A DNA stretch of 64,000 bases from Onthophagus taurus (GCF_036711975.1 NC_091966.1:36153501-36217500); one strand, 5' to 3'. Shown: positions 24,601 through 34,892, numbered from the stretch's first letter. Numbers and translations are program-made. Notes: generated by a model not told the origin, from the sequence alone.

Positions 24601-27600
24601 CATGCGCTATGCCCCACCTATCTGTTCAAAATTTGAATTTAAAATACCCCACTATGCGAATGTAGCGAAGAGGGTGATCTAGATTCTAGACCATATCTTT
24701 TTCGCTTGTCTAAGATACTGTGATCAACGACAGAAACTATTTGCAGGTCTATTTAAGAAACATATATATTTACCAATATTCCATTTGAGATATGCAGGCA
24801 TTCTACTGTGATAATGGTGGTGATGATTTTGTCTATGATATATTTAAGGTAATCCAAGTCTCCAAGGATCCTCATAGTTATATATCAGTTTATTTATTAG
24901 GTTATAAATTCAGAACGCATATCTTAGTTATATAATACACTTACTTTGTATCTGTTAGACGAATAATTTCTCTTGCTAATCGGCCAATAAAATTTTCGCT
25001 AACAGTATCAATCGGGGAATAACTTGGTATAGGAATTATTCGACTTTGATACACACTCTCCCATGCATGGACTTTATTTCTTAAAAATCCGTTACATTCT
25101 TGCTCGACGTTGTAATTAATTATGCGTGTAACTTCTTCTTGCCAAGTTTTTAAACCATTTATGCTTACATAATCCTTAAATCACAAAAAAATTTTATAAA
25201 AAATTAATAACAAAAAGAAATATTTACCTGGATGTATTCAAACGAGCGTTTATAACCGTCCATAATAGCGGCTAACGTTTTTAATTTACTCAAAAAATCT
25301 TCATGTTTTCCTTTTGGGGAAAACACCAATTCTTTGTGAAGCGCTTTTGAAATGTGTTGAACAAGTTCTTTGCGAATACCATCGTCTAATAAATTTTTTG
25401 GATCCAAACAAATCACACCAACTAAAGTACTTTTCATCATTCGCATTCCTATTTGAACATAAGCTTTAAAATAAACTTAATCTGTATTTAAATAACTTAC
25501 CCATACTAAATAATGAAATTGAATGTGTTAATTTAGCGTATTCAAAGCGTTCTTTTAATTGAGCATATTCCCTAATTTTATCTTTATCGAGTTTAGTTGG
25601 TAATTCTTTTAAAACATTCGTTTGCATCTCAATGATTTTCGCTAATTTTTCAAACATCATCCTTGGAATAATTTGAAGCACTTTGCGCATATATATTTCA
25701 AGTTCTCCGCTAAAATACTGAGAAACGGAAACGAAATCTTCACTGTGAGCTTGATTAATACGTAATAACGGGATTTCTAACGCCGAGGCTAGTTTTAAAA
25801 AAACAGCTCTTAATTGAATTACTAAATTAGGATCGCGTTTAATGCCCGATTGCATGATTGGGGTGTATGAATCGATTAATTCCCATGCATAGCTTATATC
25901 CCCGATTATTTGCATTGTAATTAAAATATCTTCTTTTATATTCATGTTGCCGATCATTTGATTTAAATATTTACGCGTTTCGGATAAAAATTGAACGATT
26001 TGCATGTGAGCGTCAAGTTGGTGATATTCTTGCACTTCTTCTAAAGCTTGAATAAGTTGAATTAGTTTCCTTGCTGATGCATTATCAGATTGGATTAAAG
26101 ATTCGACTTGTTTTGCTATCTCTAAAAACCATTTGTTTAAGCTGGGATTTTTTTCAACTCTGGTTAAAGGTTTGGTGCCACCAAAAACTTCTGAGAGTTC
26201 GATTAAGCTGTTGTAACTTTCTTTTTTTAGGTCTTCCCAATTTTGTTCTTTTTCGCTTAATAAATTTTTGAATATATCCCGTGTTATTAGCTCTAATTGG
26301 GCGGTGTGTAATAATAATTTAAAAATATGATTATTTTCACACTTCGATTCGGTGATGACCATATCACGAATTTGTTTGCTTTTTTTATTCTTTTCATCCA
26401 CGCTCGATGTGTGTAAAACTAACCAGCGTACAACTACGTTACAATCTTTTAATAAATTAATTATATTGTTAATAATCGATAGTAAATTATCTCTTGTTAT
26501 AATTCCTTCTTGCAAATACTTCGATGTTAAAGCGTATAATTCCTGAATTTTTCTGTTGTGTAAGTCGGATAAAAATTTTACGTTTGATACTTCTAAAGTG
26601 TTATTTAAAGCGGTTCTTGCTGCTTTAAAAGATTCCCAGGATTCTATTAAATTGCAAGTAAATCCCATGTAAATTGAAACAACCCAATTATCCGGGAAAT
26701 ATTTATCAACGATTTCGCGCATTATCGCAGTTTGATTGTGTAAAATGTTTGTTGAAAAAAATAAACAGATGTATAACATTGCAGCTTGTGATGATAAAGC
26801 CGTACTTCGATGTTTTGTACGTTGATAAACTGTTAATTGGTTATAAATATCATCTGAACGTAAACGCCCAATCACTATATCAACGTAAGACGATGGTAAA
26901 GTTATTCGACTAAAACGAAAATTCTTAATTAATCAAAATACGATAAATTCTAATTAATACCGAAAATAATCTTCTGGATAGTTATTCGGTTTTTTTGTTG
27001 TTAAACCCGTATCTCGTAAGAGTTTACATACTTCATCTATACAACTTTGTGTATCACTTTGTTGAGGTGTATAGCGATAATAAGCTACTAACAGTCTTTC
27101 TCTTATAATTCCTTCAATATGGGCATCAACTATTAGTAACATGGTACCATATAAATAAAGAGCTTCGCACTATTACAAACAACAAAACACAACAGAAATA
27201 ACAAACAGTAGCTATTTGAATCATTAATGATAGTGAGGAAAAGTGGATTTCTGGTGAAATCATTGGTAAACAGGGTATATTTTCATAAAACAACGAATAA
27301 TATAATCAGGCTGGGGGCCGTTAACTGATAAGAGTACCAATTCCGATCGGTTGACGACGACTACGAATTTAGGGGGGCATAAACAGGGCCGTAATAGGAA
27401 TTTTGGGGTTCATACATAAAATCTGAAGATTTAATTCTATAAATCGAATTTGATAGAACGGATAGATGAAGGATGTCAGATATGGAAAAAAGTAAAAGTA
27501 TGTTCAGAGATATAAAGCCGACACCAGAAGGGAGACGAATGGATACAAAAGGGACAATGAGGAACTTAAGGGGAAGATTGTGGAACAGGAGGAAAGTATA

Positions 27601-30600
27601 GATTTATATAGATAATAATAGATATGCTAGGAAGAGAGGTAGGGCGTAAAAATGTGGTAATAAAGGGAATTAAAGAAGAACGATTTGAAAGTTATGAAAA
27701 GAGAGAGAATGAGGTGATTAACTTGATAAGGAATATCGGAATAAATTTAACAAGCGATGATATTGACGTCACAAGTAGAATAGGAGCATATAAAGAGAAC
27801 AGGAAGAAGCAGAAGGATGGATATCCTAAAAAACGCTAAAGAGTTGAAAGGAACGAACATATGGATAGATGAGGATTACTCTAAGAAAATTCAGAAAGAG
27901 GAGTTAAAGCTTGTTTACAATACAATAAAATAATTGTAAAGGGTGAAGCAAACGACAAGGAGAAGATAGTGGCAGGAATAATAAACGTACAGTTTCGGAA
28001 ATATAAATTCCTTATAAATTCAAAAAACTAAGTGTAGAAAGAAGAGGACACTTTACCGAGGATGAAAATGGCAGGAGAAACGCAAGAAAAAGCAGGGAGA
28101 AAATAAGAAAGTTATAAAGATGGGAACGTGGAATATTACAACTTTAACGGGAAAGAAAAGGGAAATAATGGAGGAGATGAAGAGGTAAGGAAAAGCATAC
28201 AATTATCAAACAATTATAGTCTATACTTTTCAGGAGTCCAAGAAAATACATGGAGCAATAATATTAATAATTATAACAGAGGAACTAAATAGAAGAGTAA
28301 ATATAAGTATGCATCAGTAAATTCAAGAATTTCGGGAATTGAGAATTGATCTAAACGGAAAAGTGAATATAATTCAAATCTACGCACCAACGGAAGGAAC
28401 AGAAGAAGAAGAAATACGAGATTTTTACTCAAGTCTGCAGAAAACCTTCGATAAATCCAGAGAACAAGGAGAGGAAGTAATTATAATGGGAGACTGGAAT
28501 GCGAGAATAGGTAATGATATACACAAGGGGCCAGATAGTATAGCAGAATATGGGGATCAGGGAGAGGCAGTGGTGAATAGAAATGGGCAAAGAATGAGTC
28601 AGATGAGGCAAGATAGATATACGTTCGTGGCGGAAGAAAGGAATGCTAAGAGTATTATTAATTACATCATATACACCTGGAATCTCCAAAACAAAGTCGA
28701 GGAGGTACTGACTGAAGCAGAAATGGGAACCACCCACACACTAGTCATGGCAACTATTAATAATAAAGAAATCGAAAGAAAAGAGATGAAGAAAGACTAA
28801 AATACCAAGAAAAAACAAACAACAAAAACTAGAACAAACAAAGAATTTAACACTGGAAGAAAGGTGGAGAATTTTTAAAGAGATAATGCGAAATAAAGCT
28901 ATGGAGGTGTGTGGAATGAGAAAATATAATAATCAGACAAAGACAACACTGGTGGAATGAAGAGGTCCAACAGACAATCAAGAAGAAGAAAGTGTCATGG
29001 AAGAAATACATAAGAACGAATTCGGAAGAGGATAAAGCAAATTATAGAACGAACAGAGATGTAGCTAAGAATATGGCTAGGGAGGCGAAAAAGAAACGTT
29101 GGGAACAGGATAATAGAGATGGGCAACTATACATTATATTCTTGGACCTAAAAGCAGCTTTTGACAGGGTTAACCATAGTATTATATGGAACTGTCTAGA
29201 ACGACTAATGGTACCACAAAAACTAACAAAAATAATTGAAAACCTGCACAAGAAAGTCAAGAGCATAGTACAAATGAAAGGAGAAACATCAAAAAGTTTT
29301 GAAATGAGCAAGGGAATAAAACAAGGCGATAGCCTGTGATAAAAAATACAAGAACAAAAACAAATAAATATCAAACAGTAATAGGTTATAGAAGTTTGGA
29401 ACCAGTAAAAATAGATAATTTAGTATATGCTGACGACATAGTACTGATAGCAAAGAACCATAAAATGGCAAGGAAGTTAGTTGAAATATAGACAAAAAAA
29501 ATTGAAAAGATGGGCCTAGAATTGAACGTAAATACGTGTAAAATCGTGATAATAAATAAAAAGGAAATAAGAAATAACTCAAAAGAATTATTTATGAAGG
29601 AACAAAAGATGGAAGAAGTATCATCATACGAGTACTTGGGCAGTATAATATCACAAGATGGAAGGATAGATTTAGACATAAATGAATAAGGTAAATAAAC
29701 AATATATATCATACTCTAAACAGAACAATTTTTGGGAAGGAGGTAGATAAAAAGATAAAATTGAAAGTGTACAACTTGGTGGTAGTCCCAATAGTAACAT
29801 ATGCCAGTGAATCATGGACTCTCCAAGATAAACAAGAAGGAAAGATCACAGCAATGGAAATGAAATTTTTATGGAAAGTTTTCATGGGGAAGAGAAAGTA
29901 GGATAGGATAAGGAATGAGGAAATAAGATCAAAAAGCAACTGAACTGGTACGCCCACATAATTAGAATGGAATATAACACAATAGCAAAAAAGTATTTGA
30001 AGCAAAGAATAAGGATAAGAAAAAGAGGGAGAAAGACCTATAAGACCTATAAAGAAGTGGGAGGAAAGAATAGCAGAAATTAGGAAGAAGAGAGGGAATA
30101 GCAGATATAAAAGAATCAGCCAGGAACCTGAGGGAGTGGAAGAAGTGGATGGAGGAATAGGAAAAAGATTTATCTGACGCCATCAGGTATAAGGATTAGA
30201 ATTTGTAATTTAATTTATTAATACCATTAACTGACGACCTTCAACATCACTAAAAACACTCTCCAACGATTGATGTAGATACATCCCATCATTTAATTCG
30301 TCGATATAATGTATTAAATCAGTAACGTAGGTATGAATACTTTTAAAAACCAAATAAAATCTTTGTATGATTTGGATGTGGTTGTCGCGAAATTCACCAT
30401 CCAAATCTTGGAGCGCCTACAAAATTTTTACTATAAATAAACGTCGTTTAGAGTATTTTAATAATTACATCATTATTTTCAATTTTATATTCTTGCGCTT
30501 CAGCAATTTTAAAATAACCAAAATCCAAGATTATTTCCCCATACTTTTGGGCATCTTGTTTGCTTTGTAACCTATAATTAAAACACGTATTATTGAAGAA

Positions 30601-30745
30601 GTATTATAAAATAAGTTACTTACCGAAACAAATTAGGAATGTAATCTTTTAATCTTAAAATTTCCGCTATAATTGCGTTACCTCTCGACACCAATTGAAG
30701 AATATTTTGGCCACAAACATTATTTTCTGCTAAGAAATCTACCAT
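9689..30745 (-). CDS. WASHC5: WASHC5 / strumpellin, WASH complex subunit
   Basis: Eleven coding exons on the minus strand: 30745-30624, 30571-30469, 30416-30225, 27169-26961, 26909-25501, 25448-25228, 25174-24945, 10810-10364, 10307-10099, 10045-9898 and 9845-9689. They total 3447 nt, giving 1148 residues against about 1159 in human strumpellin. The start [13 protein letters not shown] matches the family N-terminus; further matches include [150 protein letters not shown] and GLDRLFSFM. The subunit is part of the pentameric WASH complex that drives Arp2/3 actin nucleation on endosomes. Introns are 44-93 bp except intron 3 (~3.06 kb, with a LINE) and intron 7 (~14.1 kb, with the 5S rRNA array and a transposon nest). 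All junctions keep the frame, so the gene appears functional. Confidence 0.96.
11176..11872. mobile_element. Foldback/MITE element with ~150-bp inverted arms
   Basis: The left end, ACAGGGTGAGTTTTTTCCATG, is mirrored by the right end, CATGGAAAAAAACTCACCCTGT. The arms continue inward for about 150 bp, through AGATTTCGAAAACTA, TTAAATAGGGAAAGAATT and ATGGCTAACTAGATATC. No coding frame was seen. It splits the reverse transcriptase remnant. Confidence 0.8.
12568..12961. mobile_element. MITE copy 1, TIR ending ACTCTGTTTTTAAACCAGG
   Basis: Both ends carry the ~26-bp inverted repeat ACTCTGTTTTTAAACCAGGA plus GGAGTA. The interior includes CAAATTTGTCACCAGATTGACC on one side and the CACCAGAAAATATCACTAG complement on the other. 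Two further copies lie at 20804-21088 and 21615-22024. Ends are flanked by TA/TATA. No coding capacity. Confidence 0.85.
13307..14396 (+). pseudogene. Internally deleted THAP/P-like transposase
   Basis: It starts [14 protein letters not shown], the C-x2-4-C start of a THAP zinc-binding domain, then a stop occurs within 40 codons. From 13433 the frame reads [20 protein letters not shown] and [15 protein letters not shown], which match the C-terminal block of THAP9/P transposases (GLR.TL.STL.LT.YLL ... YLLT..LNQD.LE). [17 protein letters not shown] and later fragments up to 14396 continue with multiple stops and frame changes. The central catalytic and GTP-binding regions are missing, so the element is non-autonomous. 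Confidence 0.7.
14578..14712. mobile_element. Small palindromic element nested in the P-like transposon
   Basis: The arm GCCCACTTTTACCACCTCTT plus GATAAATTTATC is repeated inverted at the right end. The whole 135 bp would fold into one long hairpin. Confidence 0.75.
14946..15064 (-). rRNA. 5S rRNA, inverted diverged copy at the array edge
   Basis: Minus-strand 5S sequence with two changes compared with the array consensus (ACAGCAC for ACGGCAC in the 3' terminal stem, and TGACCGCG for TAACCGCG). It points away from the tandem array, head to head with the copy at 15290. It is probably a relic; lineage of the spacer between the two is visible as an imperfect palindrome. Confidence 0.8.
15065..15289. 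repeat. Head-to-head junction of two 5S units
   Basis: The first part, GCTAGCTTACGTTTGACCAT, is the complement of the segment just upstream of every array gene, and the same segment occurs again in direct orientation at 15255-15275. The centre (15120-15240) is a truncated, diverged copy of the usual spacer. Confidence 0.75.
15290..15408 (+). rRNA. 5S rRNA gene, array copy 1
   Basis: Starts GGCAACGGCCATACTACAGT and ends CACCGCGTGCCGTTGCC, so 5' and 3' ends pair as helix I. The internal polymerase III control region (AAGTTAAACACTGTCGGGCG, GATGGGTGACCGCTTGGGAA) is intact. A T-run follows directly as terminator. Confidence 0.95.
15727..15845 (+). rRNA. 5S rRNA gene, array copy 2
   Basis: Identical by eye to copy 1 through the control region; unit start is 437 bp downstream. 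T-run terminator follows. Confidence 0.95.
16158..16276 (+). rRNA. 5S rRNA gene, array copy 3
   Basis: Same sequence as copy 1; spacing 431 bp; T-run terminator. Confidence 0.95.
16589..16707 (+). rRNA. 5S rRNA gene, array copy 4
   Basis: Same sequence as copy 1; spacing 431 bp; T-run terminator. Confidence 0.95.
17020..17138 (+). rRNA. 5S rRNA gene, array copy 5
   Basis: Same sequence as copy 1; spacing 431 bp; followed by a longer T-run (interrupted by one C pair at its start). Confidence 0.95.
17456..17574 (+). rRNA. 5S rRNA gene, array copy 6
   Basis: Same sequence as copy 1; spacing 436 bp; T-run terminator. Confidence 0.95.
17888..18006 (+). rRNA. 5S rRNA gene, array copy 7
   Basis: Gene body as copy 1, but the upstream region is the second variant (GACGTTTTATACATA instead of GAAATTTTATACACA). 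Confidence 0.95.
18320..18438 (+). rRNA. 5S rRNA gene, array copy 8
   Basis: Gene body as copy 1, with the GACGTTTTATACATA upstream variant; spacing 432 bp. Confidence 0.95.
18756..18874 (+). rRNA. 5S rRNA gene, array copy 9
   Basis: Same sequence as copy 1, with the common upstream variant; spacing 436 bp. Confidence 0.95.
19187..19305 (+). rRNA. 5S rRNA gene, array copy 10
   Basis: Same sequence as copy 1; spacing 431 bp; T-run terminator. Confidence 0.95.
19618..19736 (+). rRNA. 5S rRNA gene, array copy 11
   Basis: Same sequence as copy 1; spacing 431 bp; T-run terminator. Confidence 0.95.
20049..20167 (+). rRNA. 5S rRNA gene, array copy 12
   Basis: Same sequence as copy 1; spacing 431 bp; followed by a long T-run. 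Confidence 0.95.
20486..20604 (+). rRNA. 5S rRNA, terminal copy 13, probable pseudogene
   Basis: Differs from the other copies at several sites in or near the control region: GTCCGATC for GTCTGATC, TTAACCACT for TTAAACACT, GTCAGGCG for GTCGGGCG and GGGTAACCG for GGGTGACCG. The downstream T-run is weak (ATTTTTTATTTTT). Terminal copies of arrays commonly decay because they escape homogenisation. Confidence 0.8.
20804..21088. mobile_element. MITE copy 2, TIR ending ACTCTGTTTTTAAACCAGG
   Basis: 285 bp with near-perfect inverted ends matching the copy at 12568-12961, shorter interior. Confidence 0.85.
21089..21515. repeat. Tandem repeat of ~121 bp, about 3.5 copies
   Basis: Units begin around GGTATAATTAATGTTTGTAA at about 21109, 21230, 21353 and 21475. 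Each contains TTCCTTCACGCTATAATTGA and a second CTTCACGCTATAATTGCCAT block. Confidence 0.85.
21615..22024. mobile_element. MITE copy 3, TIR ending ACTCTGTTTTTAAACCAGG
   Basis: 410 bp; inverted ends as in the other copies, with a 3-bp deletion in the right-hand repeat (ATACTCCTGG). The interior is closest to copy 1 in length. Confidence 0.85.
22079..22779. other. Intronic sequence with an element end at ~22229
   Basis: TACAGGGTGCACCATTGGAT resembles the ends of the other foldback elements here, but I could not find a matching inverted partner. The short open frame at 22392-22601 has no recognisable motif. Nothing else was identified. Confidence 0.3.
22780..23140. mobile_element. Foldback element, ~50-bp inverted ends
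   Basis: Left ACCGGGTGAGTCAGGAGGAA and CAAACTTTAGGAGTGTATTG pair with the right-end complement CAATACACTCCTAAAGTTTG and ATCCACTCTGTAT. Non-coding. Confidence 0.75.
23286..23674. mobile_element. Foldback element with an internal 29-bp duplication
   Basis: The left end ACAGGATAATTCAAATTCGA is mirrored by TCGAATTTGAATTACCCTGT on the right, and the arms extend ~50 bp. AAAAACGAAAAATAATGGAG is repeated in tandem at about 23430-23500. Confidence 0.75.
23735..23853 (-). rRNA. 5S rRNA, dispersed minus-strand copy
   Basis: Full-length 5S sequence matching the array consensus in the control region (GCGGTCACCCATCCAAGTAC on the plus strand). It lies 3.1 kb from the array in the opposite orientation, with upstream spacer sequence still attached. 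The expected terminator T-run is replaced by CTTTTTGG on its 3' side, so transcription may still stop but poorly. Confidence 0.85.
23854..24560 (-). repeat. Degenerate 5S-spacer sequence
   Basis: Directly upstream of the dispersed 5S copy, TAGCTTACGTTTGACCATAA is an intact piece of the array spacer. Further on, CCACCAACTAGGACGAAAAA (24028) and GCATTATTTAGACGCC (24188) match the same spacer but are separated by unrelated or scrambled sequence. It is a decayed unit or units, with no gene. Confidence 0.55.
24570..24860 (+). mobile_element. LINE 3' coding fragment
   Basis: The frame around 24688-24760 reads [19 protein letters not shown], the typical histidine/cysteine motif and following region near the C-terminus of Jockey/R1-type polyproteins (..HILF.C..Y...R). 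Short and decayed. Confidence 0.5.
27440..30180 (+). mobile_element. Degenerate non-LTR retrotransposon in WASHC5 intron 3
   Basis: Plus-strand fragments occur in the expected order. 27624-27839 reads [11 protein letters not shown], as in the region just before the endonuclease of several LINE families. 28339-28800 is an apurinic-type endonuclease ([22 protein letters not shown], and [10 protein letters not shown] in place of the usual SDH). 28992-29339 holds reverse transcriptase motif [13 protein letters not shown] and GIKQGDSL. Around 29419-29450 [12 protein letters not shown] is the catalytic YADD box. 29625 onward reads [12 protein letters not shown] and later TYASESWTL. Frameshifts and stops separate them. 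The insertion is antisense to WASHC5 and accounts for almost all of this intron. I cannot settle the clade. Confidence 0.85.
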
Positions 30746-31075
30746 TATAATCTATTTTATTATGAAATTAGTGTTTACTAAACAGTTTGTTTTAATTTTT
30801 GATTGAGGTTATGTGTAGTTGTCAAATTTCGTTATTACCAACTTAATTTTTGCGGGAAATTTGTAATATATACCAATATTTGCTAATTAATTCTTTATTA
30901 AATTTAATCAAAATTTTAAACAACTATGGATCTAAAATAACATTTTGGAAGACCAATTTTAAGTCATAATTGGATGAAATATATATAATAAGTATTCAAG
31001 GCGCAAGTGGAATTTTTAATTTATGCTTTTGTGTTAGGAGTATAAAGCTTTTAAGTGGTAATTATTTATCCCGTT
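30746..31075. other. Region between WASHC5 start and GSTO stop
   Basis: About 330 bp of A+T-rich sequence, expected to hold the WASHC5 5' end and the GSTO 3' UTR. No distinct signal was seen. Confidence 0.35.
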
Positions 31076-31921
31076 TTAAATAGCGTCATAATCAGGTGGC
31101 AATTCGCCGACTTTAATCTGAACGCTCTTATAGAACTTTTCAGGTCCGTGGTAAATTCCAGCAACAACGGGGTGTTCTTGCATTGTTTTTCTCCATTTTC
31201 TAATTACCTCCAATTCATTGGATTCAAGGGGAAGTTTTTCTCCTAAAACTATTACAACGGTTCCGGCTCTTTCGGCCCAAGGCCATAAAACATAATCAAG
31301 CTAAAAAATATCACTCAAATTTCAAAATAATAATCCTAAAATAATGTTTTACCATTCCAGGAGTTTCTCCGCCGAAATATGTAGTACCGCGTTGTTTTAA
31401 TTCATCATTCAATTTAGTTAAATTAGGCATGAATATGTTTTTCCATTCTTGAGGGGTCTTTGTTTCCTTTTTCAGCACCAAATCGATAAAATTTCCATGT
31501 AATTTTCCAATAACATCAAACAAAGCTATATCTTTTTCTTTTTGAGTAGGGTCAGATGGGTAAAGTGGTGGATTTGGATATTCTTGATCCAAATAGTTAC
31601 AAATATCCAAACTTTCCACAATTACTTTATCGCCTATTTCTAAAGCCGGAACTTTACCTTCAGGATGTAATTTAAACAACCATTCAGGTTTGTTGATTAA
31701 GTTAATATTAACCGTTTCGAAATCAAGATTTTTAGCTCTAAGAACGAGCCTCACCCTGTGTACAAATGGGCAATATTCCATTGAATATAAACGAAGCTTT
31801 TTCTCATCGCTTTTTGGTGGGCATTCAGACCCTTAAAGTAAATAATAATTAAGGTTATTAAAGATTATTTAAGGAGTTATTTAAAAATTCAAATACCTGC
31901 ACCTAAATGTTTCAGAGACAT
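31076..31921 (-). CDS. GSTO: Omega-class glutathione S-transferase
   Basis: Three exons on the minus strand: 31921-31897, 31831-31353 and 31300-31076 (729 nt, 242 residues, the usual GSTO length). The thioredoxin-like N-terminal half has YCPFVHR with the active-site cysteine at residue 29 (omega enzymes use Cys, not Ser/Tyr), HPEGKVPALE with the cis-proline, and VESLDICNYLD for glutathione binding. The all-helical half includes LDYVLWPWAER. The start MSLKHLGAGSECP fits the family. Expected activity is glutathione-dependent thioltransferase or dehydroascorbate reduction in the cytosol; in Drosophila, omega members also include pyrimidodiazepine synthase. The frame is open upstream for 62 more codons (see findings). 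Confidence 0.93.
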
Positions 31922-32261
31922 CTTTGAAATGGTTGAAAACGAATTGATTTTATGCCTACAAGAGGAATGTGATGTAACCTTGACCTTATTGAAAAAAACT
32001 GGTTTAGGTTGAATCGACTTTTTATATAAATTCCGGTTTAAATGGATAACTGATTGAAAGTGATATGTCTTATCACGTAGTATTGTCAACTTATTTAAAA
32101 TCAACATTTACTTATCATTTTAGGTTAAGTTATTATTAGCAAAAGGATGTGGTTTGAAGTGGTTATTGAGTGGTAGTACAAGTTATGTTGATTGGATATG
32201 TTATTTTTTTCTATCAGCAAAGATAATACTAATTAAAACACTGTTAGTTTAAAGATAACGT

Positions 32262-32935
32262 TTATTTTTTATAAAAATGTAATTTTAAATTTTTCATAAT
32301 TGCTTTACGTTGGAAATCAACTTCTTTAAAGCAAAATTGGTTTAAAATCGCGGGACATTGGTACTCTATAAGTTCTTGGCACATAGATCCATTCCTTGAA
32401 TTAGATATTTTAAAACTGCTTTTTGAATTTACTAAAAATATAAAAATTGCATGATTAATTCAACAAATTTAATAAATTTATGCTTACAACAAAAATAGTT
32501 TCCAAATAAACATGTGATATGAGCTGAATTGATAAAATAAACATCATTTTGATGATTTCCTTTTATATCATAATGTCCAATGGCGTGATTTTCAAGATAA
32601 GGCCAATGAGATAAATGTTCTGAGTATTCTACAGAGTATTTCCAGTGATCATAATTTCCACTTTCATCAATAATATTAAAAGATATTCTAAAATATAAGT
32701 ATTCATTTAAATCAAGTAATTAAGTAAATACAAAATTTTTGTACATTGTGGGATTTAAATCTTTCATGTTACTAAAATCAGCTACATATTCCCAAACATC
32801 AACTGGTTTTATTTTCTCTAATAGCAGAGTTTCTTCATGCTCATACGTTTTTCTTCTAAAAAATAAATAAAGTGCTAAAAATATCGTTATTATATATGAT
32901 ACATTTCTTTTTTTCCAATGAAAATTTCTCATCAT
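32262..32935 (-). CDS. Membrane-anchored SRPBCC-like protein, uncharacterised
   Basis: Three exons on the minus strand: 32935-32745, 32687-32488 and 32431-32262 (561 nt, 186 residues). The first intron was placed at AT|GTACAA because it gives phase-compatible joining and reads DLNPTIISFNIIDE. Residues ~13-27 form a hydrophobic segment (SYIITIFLALYLFF) with basic residues on both sides, so one membrane anchor is likely. The following VDVWEYVADFSNMKDLNPT looks like the start of a START/polyketide-cyclase-like (SRPBCC) fold, a lipid- or hydrophobic-ligand-binding fold. I do not recognise a named orthologue. It lies upstream of GSTO in the same orientation. Function is unknown. Confidence 0.7.
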
Positions 32936-34282
32936 GTCTAAAAATTTAAAAATTAAATCAATCTTAAAGGTACTCTAAAATGTATTTTATAAATACCTAG
33001 AAAGTGAACATTTTTGTGTCTTTCCGCCCAAGTTTTAAACTGATGTACCAGATGCTTTTTCTAAAAAAAGAGGAAGTGAGCCTGATTAGAATAAACATTC
33101 AAATGAAATGATAAACAAAACGCCTACGGATTTTTTTAAATGAACTGCTTTATCTTTCTCCAGAATAATTTCAAAAATTTTAATAAGAATTGATACAGTT
33201 TCAATAGTTTATGGATTGTGTCCTAAAAAGTGACCAATTTAAGCGTTATTAAAGATGAATTCAACAGCTGATGTCTTGGTTAATAATCCGCTGAAGAAGC
33301 TTTTCTTAAAATATAGGCAATCCAAATTACTTCAAAAATTACAACCTCAAATACTTTATTATTTTTTGGTGTTATTTAATTCTCATAACTCCGGGGTGGG
33401 TTACAAATATATTTTAGAATGATATCATTCATAAACTTAACAATTCTGGAATCAATTTGATTAATTTTCTGTTAGTTGATATTTTAAACTTTTTTGGAAA
33501 AAATTTGCAATAGCGCAATAAATCCTGTTGTTACTTGTGCAACAAGTAATCATTGTTGTACTGCTTGTTGCAGAAATTAATTGCGAACACTCTGTGAGAG
33601 TGAGTTTATACTGTCGTTTATTGTTACTTTCTGTGTACAATTAAAACATACTAGCTACAACATACAGAATGTGTCAAATGTCTGGAATATAGCCAGACAG
33701 AATAACTTCGCCATTTCTGATTTTAAAGAAAAATGTTTCAAATAAAAAATTCTTTATTAAATGTGGTAAATTTTTTGGCTATATTTGCTTGGTTGCATTG
33801 TTTTTGTTTCGTTGCTATGGCAACCAACATTGTTATTTTAAATGGCATGCATATGTTTTTTTTGCATATTTTGATAAAGGATATATCCCTCTACTTGATG
33901 AACACATCAAATCATATGGTTGTATAAGAAAAAAATCGAGAAAAAACGCATTTTTTGAAAATACGTACTTTTGGGCTACCTGTATTAGTCAGCAAATTAC
34001 AATCAAAGTAGGCGCCGAAATAATGCCGTTGACAGCTTTAAACGTCAAAAAATTGACAGTTTAAACAAATATTAAAAAGGATCAAATATTAATGATAGTG
34101 ATAGAAAAGGCACTCAAAGTGAAGTTTGCATACTGTTCAATAATATTTACCTGGATACACAAACTACACAATCCACAGTATCCAAAATATTAAAATAGTA
34201 TATTAAAAAACAAGTTTCATAAGACACGTTTGAAATGCACAAATTCAACTTTAAAAACGAGTGGCGAAGCCACGAATTTTTT

Positions 34283-34609
34283 AATGAATGAGTGCTTTAA
34301 GGCTTATGAAACGTGTTTTTTATGCTATTTTTTGTATCCTTTTTATTTATATGTATATTTATCCTTTTTTTTAACAAAAATAAAATAAATTTTGACAAAG
34401 TAGGGAAATAGGTATAGGTAGCAGTTGGTAACACCATAACACTTGAAAATAGACATTTGAATTGACAATTAGACAATTTTTTTTTACTGCCTATTTCCCT
34501 ACATTGTCAAAATTTATTTAATTTTTGTTAAAAAAAAGGATAAAAACACGAATTACAAAAAATAACATAAATAACACGTCTTATAAGACTTAAAGCACTC
34601 ATTCATTCA
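34283..34609. mobile_element. Foldback element with long inverted arms
   Basis: AATGAATGAGTGCTTTAAGG on the left is mirrored by CTTAAAGCACTCATTCATT on the right; inner arm sequences AAATAAATTTTGACAAAGTA and their complement are also paired. Just outside it, TGTCACATTGACAACTAGAA occurs again at 54957. Confidence 0.75.
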
Positions 34610-34682
34610 AATTGTCACATTGACAACTAGAAAAATTAATGACCCAATGTCACCAACTTGAAATGGTTTGGCTTAACGGACC

Positions 34683-34892
34683 TTATTTGTAAACAGGGTA
34701 TATAATTCCGATCCGCCACTCCCAAGGAAATTCTTCAGCTCTCCAGATCTTATGCAAGGCTTTCAAAAATATCTCTATTATATCCTTTGTTGCCTCCAGC
34801 CAATCCTCATTCTGTAACCCATCCTCTCCAGCCACCTTTCCTCTCTTCAACCCCATTAGTATCCTCACCAAAGTCATTAGAAAAGTGGTCAT
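34683..34892 (-). mobile_element. LINE reverse transcriptase fragment
   Basis: The minus-strand frame contains LKRGKVAGEDGLQNEDWLEA and FPWEWRIGIIYPVYK, the K-A-A-G.DG...E and W..G.I.PVYK blocks at the start of non-LTR reverse transcriptases. Truncated on both sides. Confidence 0.75.

Noticed and set aside
29042-30183. Several minus-strand open frames of ~70-110 codons
   Set aside because: They are antisense shadows of the plus-strand LINE endonuclease and reverse transcriptase and contain low-complexity Phe/Leu/Ser-rich sequence.
33733-34064. Two overlapping plus-strand frames as a small gene
   Set aside because: They lack splice context, known motifs and composition different from the A+T-rich background.
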